From positions 1-38,161 of the forward strand of contig JASEGZ010000015.1 in the NCBI GenBank assembly GCA_030018935.1: a stretch of DNA of 38,161 nt, in the 5' to 3' direction. The notes below the pieces were generated by a model. The model saw nothing but the letters and a program-made list of their open reading frames with translations, had not been told where the DNA came from and made no database searches. Positions 16,864 through 24,072 of this stretch are shown here, in pieces (position 1 is the stretch's first letter; each line of letters opens with the position of its first letter). The position numbers and the translations under genes are program-made. The DNA is from Syntrophales bacterium (lineage in GTDB: Bacteria > Desulfobacterota > Syntrophia > Syntrophales > CG2-30-49-12).

Positions 16864-19356
16864 ATGGAAACGATGGCAAAGGAAAAGGAAATTAAGGAAT
16901 TGGCAGAGAAACGGGAGTGGTGGCGGGTGGCCGAGAAGACCCGCTCCAAACGTCTTAACTATCTTCGCAAGACAGTCTGGAAAAAAGGAGCCCTCGGGGG
17001 GAACTATGCCCCTGGTATAAAAATTGACCTGATCTTTCCCCAGCTTTTTATTGGAGCATGGAAGGAACACGATGGTAAGCCCATTATGCTCAGGAAGGCT
17101 CATGCCCTGGCCGATGTGCTGGACAAAACACCCATATTCATTACTGACCATGCGCAACTTGTGGGCTACGTGGGGAGCGCTCCTCATGAGTTGGTCTGGC
17201 ACTGGCAATCGGCAAGTATAATAAACGAGGAGCTCTATAACGAACCGGGGATCATCCCGGAACCGGAAAAAGAGTCTTTGAACATTATAGCCAAGCTGAA
17301 TGATTACTGGGGAGGTCAGACAGCTCTCGACAGCCTGGCCAAAGCCCTGGATCCTGAAGATGCAGTGAAGTTTATGAGCGGCGCCATCGGGTGGGGGATT
17401 CCCTCATCTGCCGGTACTTATTCCACCAAGGACTTTGGGTTCATTTTTAAAGGCTTTGAAGCGATAATTGATGAAATTGACCGGCATATCGAGGAAGCTG
17501 AAAAGAAAACCCAGGGCAATCCCTCACCTGAAATTATTCCCCTGTACGACAAGTTTCACAGGTGGGAGGCCATGCAGACGCTGCTGGAGGCTGGTATCCG
17601 ATATGCAAAGCGGTACGCCAGGTTGGCCAGGATTGTGGCGGAAAATTTTGAGAGCGATCCGCAACGCAAGGAAGAGTTGTTGCGTATTGCCGAGACCTGT
17701 GAACGCGTTCCGGCAAAGCCACCCAGGAACCTTCAGGAATCATTGCAGTTTGATCACTTCGTTCAGGTACTTCTAAGATATGAGACCTTTGAGGGAGCCT
17801 GGCCACACCGACCTGATTATATCCATGGTCCTTATTATGATAAGGACGTGAATATAGAAAGGAGACTTACCAAAGAAGAGGCCATTGACCTTGTGGGTGA
17901 GCACATGATCCGCACCTATGAAGTGGGTATCTTCGCACCACGGTGGGGCAAAGAAGGGCTCCAGGGTATTACTGGTACCTGGGTATGGACCATGGGAGGG
18001 GTTAATCCTGACGGAACTGACGCCTGCAACGACCTGACCATCGCCTATATGCAGGCCGCACGGTTGGTGCGAGTTTCCAACCCTACCTTTGCTTTCAGAT
18101 GGCATCCGAGGGTAGCCGATGATGTAATGAGGGAGGTTTTTGAGTGCGTACGCCATGGTCTCGGTTATCCTTCCATACGCAACGATCCTGTGCTGATCGC
18201 CAATGGGATGTACTGGCATGGGCATCCCCTGGAGGAGATGAGAACATGGGTGCATCAGGCCTGTATGTCACCCTGTCCCACCACCAAATATGGATGCCAG
18301 CCCTTCAGGATGGCATCGGCCACAGCCAATCTTGCCAAGGTTATAGAATACGTACTCCATAACGGATATGATCCCGTAATAAACATGCAGATGGGCCCAA
18401 AGACGGGCGACCCTTGCAAGTTCAAGGACTTTGAGGAATTATTCCAGGCCTGGGTCAAGCAGGTGGAGTGGCTAATGAACATTCTGGTGCGTACGGTTAA
18501 TCTGGGAAGAACCAAAGATCCGGAGTTCTTTGGGAGACCAATGCTATCTGCCATTTACGAGCGTGCTGTGGAGACAGGAACGGATGCGGTTGACCCGACC
18601 AATGGTGAGCGCGGCAACGCTTGGGTAACCGGCTTTACCTTTGTAGAAAATGCCGACAGCTTGGCTGCCATAAAGAAGCTTGTCTATGAGGAAAAGAAAT
18701 ACACGATGGAACAGTTGATAGAGGCCATTAAGACTAACTGGGAAGGTTATGAGGAGATGCGTCTTGACTTTGTCAGAGGCGCTCCCAAGTGGGGCAATGA
18801 CGATGATTATGTGGATCAAATACTGTTGCGCTGTCTGAGAGAAATGGCCAGGCACGGGAAAGAGATAAAGTGCACTGCGGGGAATAATATACCGGTTCTA
18901 CCGGAGAACGTAAGTGGCAACATCCACTATGCCAATATCGTTGGCGCTCTGCCCAACGGCCGCAGGTTGGGTGATGCTCTTTATGACGGTGGCATTTCCC
19001 CCGGTCCGGGTCTTGACAGGAAAGGCCCTACAGCAGTTCTTAAGTCCTGTGGAAAAATCGACCATATCACCGATGGACGGGCCTTTTTGCTAAACCAGCG
19101 GTTATCTCCAACCCAGCTTGCAGGTGAGAAGGGCTATCAGTTATGGAAGTCCTATATGAGGACCTGGGCTGATTTAGGGCTTGATCATGTGCAATTCAAT
19201 ATGGTGGATGACGCTACCCTACGCGCTGCCCAGAGGGAGCCTGAGAAGTATCAGGAGGTAATTGTCCGGGTTGCCGGTTACAGTGCGCACTTTGTGGATA
19301 TCAGCCGTAAGACCCAGGACAATATTATCCAGAGGACCATTCAGGGACTGGTCTAA
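16864..19356 (+). CDS. Glycyl radical enzyme 1, X-succinate synthase (BssA/AssA)-like catalytic subunit
   Basis: 830 aa. Carries the C-terminal glycyl loop RVAGYSAHFVDIS with the radical Gly at 805, and the catalytic thiyl Cys467 in VHQACMSPCPTTKYG. Arg482 lies exactly 15 residues after the Cys, matching BssA Cys493/Arg508, whose Arg binds fumarate. Other shared segments are GLGYPSIRNDPVLI, ERGNAWVTGFTFVENADSLA and NEGYEEMR-like NWEGYEEMRLDF. The PTTKYGCQPFRMASATAN stretch is closest, as I recall it, to the alkylsuccinate-synthase AssA/MasD branch. Predicted reaction: C-H activation of a hydrocarbon or aromatic and addition to fumarate, in the anaerobic cytoplasm, after radical installation by an activase. 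No activase lies beside it; two are at 35.6-37.5 kb. PFL- or choline-lyase-type function is much less likely. Confidence 0.9.
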   Translation: METMAKEKEIKELAEKREWWRVAEKTRSKRLNYLRKTVWKKGALGGNYAPGIKIDLIFPQLFIGAWKEHDGKPIMLRKAHALADVLDKTPIFITDHAQLVGYVGSAPHELVWHWQSASIINEELYNEPGIIPEPEKESLNIIAKLNDYWGGQTALDSLAKALDPEDAVKFMSGAIGWGIPSSAGTYSTKDFGFIFKGFEAIIDEIDRHIEEAEKKTQGNPSPEIIPLYDKFHRWEAMQTLLEAGIRYAKRYARLARIVAENFESDPQRKEELLRIAETCERVPAKPPRNLQESLQFDHFVQVLLRYETFEGAWPHRPDYIHGPYYDKDVNIERRLTKEEAIDLVGEHMIRTYEVGIFAPRWGKEGLQGITGTWVWTMGGVNPDGTDACNDLTIAYMQAARLVRVSNPTFAFRWHPRVADDVMREVFECVRHGLGYPSIRNDPVLIANGMYWHGHPLEEMRTWVHQACMSPCPTTKYGCQPFRMASATANLAKVIEYVLHNGYDPVINMQMGPKTGDPCKFKDFEELFQAWVKQVEWLMNILVRTVNLGRTKDPEFFGRPMLSAIYERAVETGTDAVDPTNGERGNAWVTGFTFVENADSLAAIKKLVYEEKKYTMEQLIEAIKTNWEGYEEMRLDFVRGAPKWGNDDDYVDQILLRCLREMARHGKEIKCTAGNNIPVLPENVSGNIHYANIVGALPNGRRLGDALYDGGISPGPGLDRKGPTAVLKSCGKIDHITDGRAFLLNQRLSPTQLAGEKGYQLWKSYMRTWADLGLDHVQFNMVDDATLRAAQREPEKYQEVIVRVAGYSAHFVDISRKTQDNIIQRTIQGLV

Positions 19357-19364
19357 AGTTACCA

Positions 19365-19394
19365 TGCCCCGAGTTCTGTGAGAGGCTCGGGGCA
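19365..19394 (+). other. Hairpin between the two glycyl radical enzyme genes
   Basis: TGCCCCGAG and CTCGGGGCA form a perfect 9-bp stem with a 12-nt loop, starting 8 nt after the first enzyme's stop. AAAA, not a U-tract, follows, so it is more likely an mRNA-stability or partial-attenuation element than a full terminator. Confidence 0.5.
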
Positions 19395-19405
19395 AAAGTA
19401 AGCGT

Positions 19406-19570
19406 CCAGCAGTCAGCAATCAGCGGTCAGGAAGAAACCGAACGCTGATAGGTGAACACTTACATTGGTAGAAGGGAGGGGTTGTGGATACGGATACCGT
19501 CTTAGGTAGTAAACATTTAAGAGGTAAGACTTTGTTTTTACCGAAAGCTGTCGGCTGATGGCTGAAAGCT
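19406..19570. repeat. Inverted pair of CAGC/TCAGC-rich repeats
   Basis: Left arm 19406-19431 (cagcagtcagcaatcagcgg...) and right arm 19543-19570 are imperfect inverted copies of the same CAGC-ATCAGC-GTCAG motif. They bracket ~110 bp just upstream of the second enzyme's ribosome-binding site. A related pair lies at 29615-29777. Confidence 0.5.
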
Positions 19571-19593
19571 TATGAAGAAAGGAGGTTATTAAA

Positions 19594-22095
19594 ATGGCAC
19601 AGGTTGAAGAACAGAAAGAAGAAGTGGTAAAAAAAGCGGAGGAATTGTATGACGCTCGCCAATTCTGGTGGTGGGCGGAGAAGAAGAGGCCGTCTCGGCT
19701 CAACTACCTGAGGAAGGCGGTTTGGTCCAAGGCTGCCAAAGGATCAGCCTGGTTACCCGGGGTTCAGATGGACCTGGAGAATATCCGCTGGTACACGAAG
19801 ACATTCAAAGAGGCCCCTCCCTCGGAGCCCTTTATTATCACGAGAGCAAGAGCCCTTACAGCTCTCCTTGATAATATGCCCGTATTTATTACCGATCACT
19901 CCCGAATCGTGGGGTATCCGGGTTCCGCTCCCCATCTCATCTCCTGGATTCCCACCGCTTCTTCCACGCTTAACGACGATATGATAAACGATCGGACCGG
20001 TATCATTCCCGAGGAGAATCTGGAAGAGGTAAAGGAGATGGCCAATTTCTGGAAGGGGAGGACCTATGAGGACAAATGTCGTCAGTATCAGACCCGTAGG
20101 GAAAGGGTACTGGGAACCATGGCCGATTTTCTGGCACCGGGGAGAGACATCATCGGATCTGATTACGTTAACCCCCAGCCTGACTGGATGTACCAGGGAT
20201 TTGCCTCGATAATTAAAACGATTGAGGGGAAGCTAACCGAGGCGGAGAAGAAGATACGAGGGGCCGCCACTGCGGAGGAGCAGGTTTCACACCTCCAGAA
20301 GATGGACACCTGGAAGGCGATGAAAATGTGCCTGGAGGCAGCGATCAGATATGCGAGACGCTTAAGCCGTCTGGCGAAGATCATTGCCGAGAACTTTGAG
20401 ACCGATCCAAAGAGGAAGGAAGAACTCTTGCGGATCAGCGAGACCTGCTATAAGGTGCCGGCACAACCTCCGGAGCATCTCTGGGAGGCCATGCAATTCG
20501 ATCACCTTGTGCAGGTAGCATACAGGCTTGAGTGGATCAACAATGCCTGGCCATGGCGTCAGGATTACTGGCACTGGCCCTTCTATAAAAAAGACGTCCT
20601 CGAGGAGAAGAACCTGACAAGGGATGAGGTAGTGGAGTACTGTGCGGAGTGGATGATTGCCGCCTTTGGATTTGGCAGGGCATACCTTAGGTTTGGCAGG
20701 GAAGCCCTCCAGGGGAGTCCCGGCCCCTATGTATGGACCATTGGCGGAGTGGACGAGGACGGCAACGATGCCTGCAATGACCTGACCGATTGCTACCTGG
20801 AGGCAGCCCTTATAAGCAGGGTAAGCGATCCCACCTTTGGTTTCCGTTACAGTTCCAAGACCCGCACCGAGACCCTCCGGCGGGTATTTGAATGCATCCG
20901 CCACGGTCTGGGATATCCTTCCATCAGGAATGATGACGTCCTGATCCCCAATCTGATGCACTGGTTTGGTCATCCGTTGAAGGAGGCAAGGCGCTGGCAG
21001 CACCAGGCGTGCATGGCACCCGCCCCTGATACGAAATGGGGTGCGCCAGCCCTAAGATACCCGTCAGCCTCGATAGCAAGCGGATCAAAAACAATAAGTT
21101 TCGTTATGTTTGACGGTTTTGATCCGATAACGGGGATGCAGACAGGCATTAAGACGGGGGACTGTACAAAATTTGAAACATTTGATGAATTCTACAATGC
21201 ATGGTACGAGCAATACAAAGCCGGTTTCAGGCTGGCGACGACCATGGAGCATAAGAACAGGTATGTGGAGGCCCATCATCATCCTAAACCGATGATCTCC
21301 GCCCTCTTCGAGCGCTGCATAGAGACAGGTGAGAACAGTGCCCTCTGTAAGGAGAGGAGCAGTTTATGGTTTACCCTCTTTGCCTTCAGCGAAATAGGCG
21401 ACTGTATGGCGGCGGTGAAGAAGCTGATCTATGATGAAAAGAAGTACACAATGGCCCAGTTGAGGGATGCCCTCCTGGCGAACTGGGAAGGTTACGAGGA
21501 GATGAGACAGGCATTTGTCCGGGCGCCCAAGTGGGGCAACGACGACGACTATGTGGATCAGATATGGGTAAGGGTGCATGAGGACCTGGGTAAGGCATCC
21601 TGGTCTGTCCGTGATATCAATGGTCAACCCTGGGCTACTCTGCCGGAGAATGTGGCGCTGAACATCGTCCAGGCCCCGAAGATCGGTGCCCTGCCCAATG
21701 GTAGGAGACAGGGTGATCCGTTGTACGATGGCGGCTGTTCTCCCGGCGCCGGATTTGACAAGAAGGGACCTACGGCGGTGCTGAAATCGGTGAGCAAACT
21801 TGATCATGTGGGTTCGGTAAGGGCAACACTCCTCAACCAGAGGTTATCCCCCTCCCAGCTTCAGGGAGAGAAGGGTTTTGCCATGTGGCGGGACTACATG
21901 AAGACCTGGCATGACTTAGGGATCAACCATGTGCAGTTCAACATGGTTGACAACGAGACCCTTTATGCCGCCCAGAAGGAACCGGAGCAGTACAACGAGC
22001 TGTTAGTGAGGATTGCCGGTTACAGCGCCCACTTTGTTGACATGAATAAGATAACGCAGGACGGCATCATTGCCCGTTCTGTGCAGAGGTTTTAG
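19594..22095 (+). CDS. Glycyl radical enzyme 2, divergent X-succinate synthase-like catalytic subunit
   Basis: 833 aa, full-length paralogue of the preceding enzyme. Glycyl loop RIAGYSAHFVDMN (Gly809), catalytic Cys473 in QHQACMAPAPDTKWG, and Arg488 at Cys+15, as in BssA for fumarate binding. It differs from enzyme 1 near the active site: PTTK becomes PDTK (Asp479), and a candidate substrate-pocket segment is aromatic-rich (Trp319-Pro-Trp-Arg-Gln-Asp-Tyr-Trp-His-Trp) where enzyme 1 has WPHRPDYIHGP. Such changes suggest a different hydrocarbon or a bulkier/aromatic substrate. The GGAGG ribosome-binding site is 8 nt before ATG 19594. The 237-nt gap to enzyme 1 contains a hairpin and repeats, so separate expression control is possible. 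Confidence 0.88.
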   Translation: MAQVEEQKEEVVKKAEELYDARQFWWWAEKKRPSRLNYLRKAVWSKAAKGSAWLPGVQMDLENIRWYTKTFKEAPPSEPFIITRARALTALLDNMPVFITDHSRIVGYPGSAPHLISWIPTASSTLNDDMINDRTGIIPEENLEEVKEMANFWKGRTYEDKCRQYQTRRERVLGTMADFLAPGRDIIGSDYVNPQPDWMYQGFASIIKTIEGKLTEAEKKIRGAATAEEQVSHLQKMDTWKAMKMCLEAAIRYARRLSRLAKIIAENFETDPKRKEELLRISETCYKVPAQPPEHLWEAMQFDHLVQVAYRLEWINNAWPWRQDYWHWPFYKKDVLEEKNLTRDEVVEYCAEWMIAAFGFGRAYLRFGREALQGSPGPYVWTIGGVDEDGNDACNDLTDCYLEAALISRVSDPTFGFRYSSKTRTETLRRVFECIRHGLGYPSIRNDDVLIPNLMHWFGHPLKEARRWQHQACMAPAPDTKWGAPALRYPSASIASGSKTISFVMFDGFDPITGMQTGIKTGDCTKFETFDEFYNAWYEQYKAGFRLATTMEHKNRYVEAHHHPKPMISALFERCIETGENSALCKERSSLWFTLFAFSEIGDCMAAVKKLIYDEKKYTMAQLRDALLANWEGYEEMRQAFVRAPKWGNDDDYVDQIWVRVHEDLGKASWSVRDINGQPWATLPENVALNIVQAPKIGALPNGRRQGDPLYDGGCSPGAGFDKKGPTAVLKSVSKLDHVGSVRATLLNQRLSPSQLQGEKGFAMWRDYMKTWHDLGINHVQFNMVDNETLYAAQKEPEQYNELLVRIAGYSAHFVDMNKITQDGIIARSVQRF

Positions 22096-22100
22096 TTTTA

Positions 22101-22113
22101 GTAGGGGCGTATT
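22101..22113. repeat. Half copy of the 28-bp palindrome GTAGGGGCGTATTG
   Basis: GTAGGGGCGTATT immediately after the second enzyme's stop equals one arm of the perfect palindrome at 29670-29697; the other arm is degenerate here. Confidence 0.6.
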
Positions 22114-22163
22114 CAAAATATACCCCGGAATAACCCCCCTACCAGAGGAACACCTACATTATT

Positions 22164-22193
22164 TAGAGGCAGTCGTAAACACGACTGCCTCTA
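22164..22193 (+). other. Strong hairpin downstream of glycyl radical enzyme 2
   Basis: TAGAGGCAGTCGT and its exact complement form a 13-bp stem with the loop AAAC, 69 nt after the stop. No U-tract follows. It could stabilise the 3' end of the mRNA or act as a Rho-independent-like terminator of reduced efficiency. Confidence 0.6.
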
Positions 22194-22200
22194 TGGCCTC

Positions 22201-22866
22201 GTGAAGAGTATTATTCAAGGTCTGATAAAAGTAATGAGACGCTTATTCTTAATTGTTGGCGTTGTTATCATCACGGCATCTATCTCTACCCTCGCGGTTG
22301 TTTATCAGCGCCACCACCCCTCATCAAGATGTTACCTTGACGGTAGTAACATCGTCCACCTTTACGAAGTAATAATTATTCAGAAAGATAAGTTACCAAG
22401 AAACTTCTCCTGTGTTTTCAGTGCCCGGATGTGGTTGAGCAGGAACAGTAAGGAGGTTTCCTCTATCCTTGTTACCGATGAGGCTACCGGGAAAAAGATA
22501 AAGGCAGGGGAGGCTTATTATGTGGTAAGTGAGGTTATCACTACCCCTTACACCGGAAATCGAGTCCACGTCTTTGGGGAAAGATCATCAGCCATGTTAC
22601 ATGCCCGAAAGTTCAAGGGGAAGATGGTGGAAAACCCTTTTCAGGCACAGGAAGAGAAACCGATGCCGGCAAAATACAGAACAAACTCTCCTTATCCTAC
22701 CGGCCCTGACCTTTTCTTCCCCTCTTACCAGCACCCTCTCTGCTTGCCAACGGAAACTCCTTTGCTGAAAGGAGATAATTGTTGGCGACTCCTTTATAGA
22801 TACCCTCTTCCACATGCCGACGGGTATCTAAATCCCCCCGAAAAGATACCCATAACTATCATTTAA
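22201..22866 (+). CDS. NosL-like copper-chaperone-type membrane-anchored protein
   Basis: 221 aa. N-terminal TM/signal segment (RLFLIVGVVIITASISTLAVV, ~14-34). The core (ILVTDEATGKKIKAGEAYYV, VHVFGERSSAMLHARKFKG) matches the NosL pattern of a DYxTG turn, an AxxAYYV strand and a final AxxFxxxHGG-like helix. NosL is a periplasmic Cu(I) chaperone of nitrous oxide reductase maturation; related proteins occur without nosZ. A Cys near the membrane anchor (SSRCYLDG) may be a metal ligand or lipidation site. The proline-rich C-terminal tail is unusual. No nosZ is in the window. GTG 22201 or ATG 22234 could be the start. Followed by a membrane protein and a copper-type TonB receptor. Confidence 0.6.
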   Translation: MKSIIQGLIKVMRRLFLIVGVVIITASISTLAVVYQRHHPSSRCYLDGSNIVHLYEVIIIQKDKLPRNFSCVFSARMWLSRNSKEVSSILVTDEATGKKIKAGEAYYVVSEVITTPYTGNRVHVFGERSSAMLHARKFKGKMVENPFQAQEEKPMPAKYRTNSPYPTGPDLFFPSYQHPLCLPTETPLLKGDNCWRLLYRYPLPHADGYLNPPEKIPITII

Positions 22867-23001
22867 CCCCCCTCAAAAACCAGAGAGAATTTTGCCTCTC
22901 ATATATCCGAGAAGGTTGCATGCGGCGTGTAAGGGGAAATTATCCCCTTAAACAGCCGATGTGTCGTGGTCAGTCCTTTTTTCTGCAAAGAAAAATAAAC
23001 A

Positions 23002-24039
23002 ATGATCCTGAACCCATTTTCCATCGTCATGCTTCTTGTCGCCTCGATATCCATTATTCTGGGGCTGTACGGAAGTATTCTGCTTCTCAAAGTAATTATT
23101 GCCGGGAAAAGATATCCCCACACATCGGAGAAGCATACCGGATATGAAACAGGGACCAACCGCGTTATTTCCCTTGCCGCGATAGTTTTAGCGCTCAGGT
23201 TGTTCTCTTACCCCTTGTTTTACGCAACCCTCCAGAGTTTTGTTAAAGATATTGAGGGGGCGATGTGTATCTATAGTGTGACCCAGGTCTTACCACGCCT
23301 CTGCGGGTTTCTCGAAATTATCAAACTGCTAATCTTTTTTTCCATCGGCCAGTGGCTCATCCTCCATTTTCTGACCAGACAGAACAAAACTGCCGGATCA
23401 TTAACATCCCGAAAGTTGAAGCTTCTCCTGGGTGTAAGTATCGGCATCGTGGCTGAGAGTATGGGAGAACTAATCTTTTTTCTGAGCCTACCAGCGGGAT
23501 CCCACATCCCTGTTACCTGCTGCACGTCAAAGATTGATTCCCCGGAGAGAATATCCGCCATCCTGTCCGGGTATCTCTTAGGACATCAGTACGAACAACC
23601 TCTTTTACTCTTTTATTACCTCAGCAATTTGTTTCTCCTCGGGATGATCGGGTATTTTCTGCGAAGGAGAAGATTGGCTGTCAGGGGGGCAGTCAGGAGG
23701 CGTTCTGTCGGCCTGGTCTTCTCTATATCACTGATGAACCTTTTTTTGACTGTGCTTGCCTTACCAGAGGTCATCGGCCCCAGGTTAATGAATCTGCCCT
23801 ACCATCACTGTCCCTACTGCCTTCTCCAGTATGTGCCCGATAGCTTTCTGATGATCGCTCTCTTCATCCTGGGCACATGCGGGATCGGCTGGGCGTTTGG
23901 ACTGGAGATGATCACCCGGGACAAAGAGACGCCAAGAAATCTGCCTGGTTACCTGGATAAACTTTACCGGTTCTCGTTTTGCTGTTTGAGCCTCTCCCTC
24001 GCGATGGTAAGTATCCATCTCATAGGGAGGGCCCTGTGA
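23002..24039 (+). CDS. Polytopic inner-membrane protein of unknown function
   Basis: 345 aa with about seven or eight hydrophobic segments (the first IVMLLVASISIILGLYGSILL, later FSISLMNLFLTVLALP and FLMIALFILGTCGIGWAFGL). A CPYC pair (Cys270/Cys273) follows a His-His, and a CCTSKID motif sits in another loop. These are candidate metal- or thiol-redox sites facing the periplasm. It lies between a NosL-like gene and a copper-type TonB receptor, with 33 nt to the receptor's start, so it may move or hold copper (inference). I do not recognise a named family. Confidence 0.6.
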   Translation: MILNPFSIVMLLVASISIILGLYGSILLLKVIIAGKRYPHTSEKHTGYETGTNRVISLAAIVLALRLFSYPLFYATLQSFVKDIEGAMCIYSVTQVLPRLCGFLEIIKLLIFFSIGQWLILHFLTRQNKTAGSLTSRKLKLLLGVSIGIVAESMGELIFFLSLPAGSHIPVTCCTSKIDSPERISAILSGYLLGHQYEQPLLLFYYLSNLFLLGMIGYFLRRRRLAVRGAVRRRSVGLVFSISLMNLFLTVLALPEVIGPRLMNLPYHHCPYCLLQYVPDSFLMIALFILGTCGIGWAFGLEMITRDKETPRNLPGYLDKLYRFSFCCLSLSLAMVSIHLIGRAL

Positions 24040-24072
24040 TTGGCAACTAACTTATTATGAAAGGAGAAAAAA

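Noticed and set aside
16864-22095. Pyruvate formate-lyase or choline TMA-lyase identity for the two large enzymes
   Set aside because: No Cys-Cys pair of the PFL type and no choline-lyase context; the Cys+15 Arg and the GYSAHF loop fit X-succinate synthases better.
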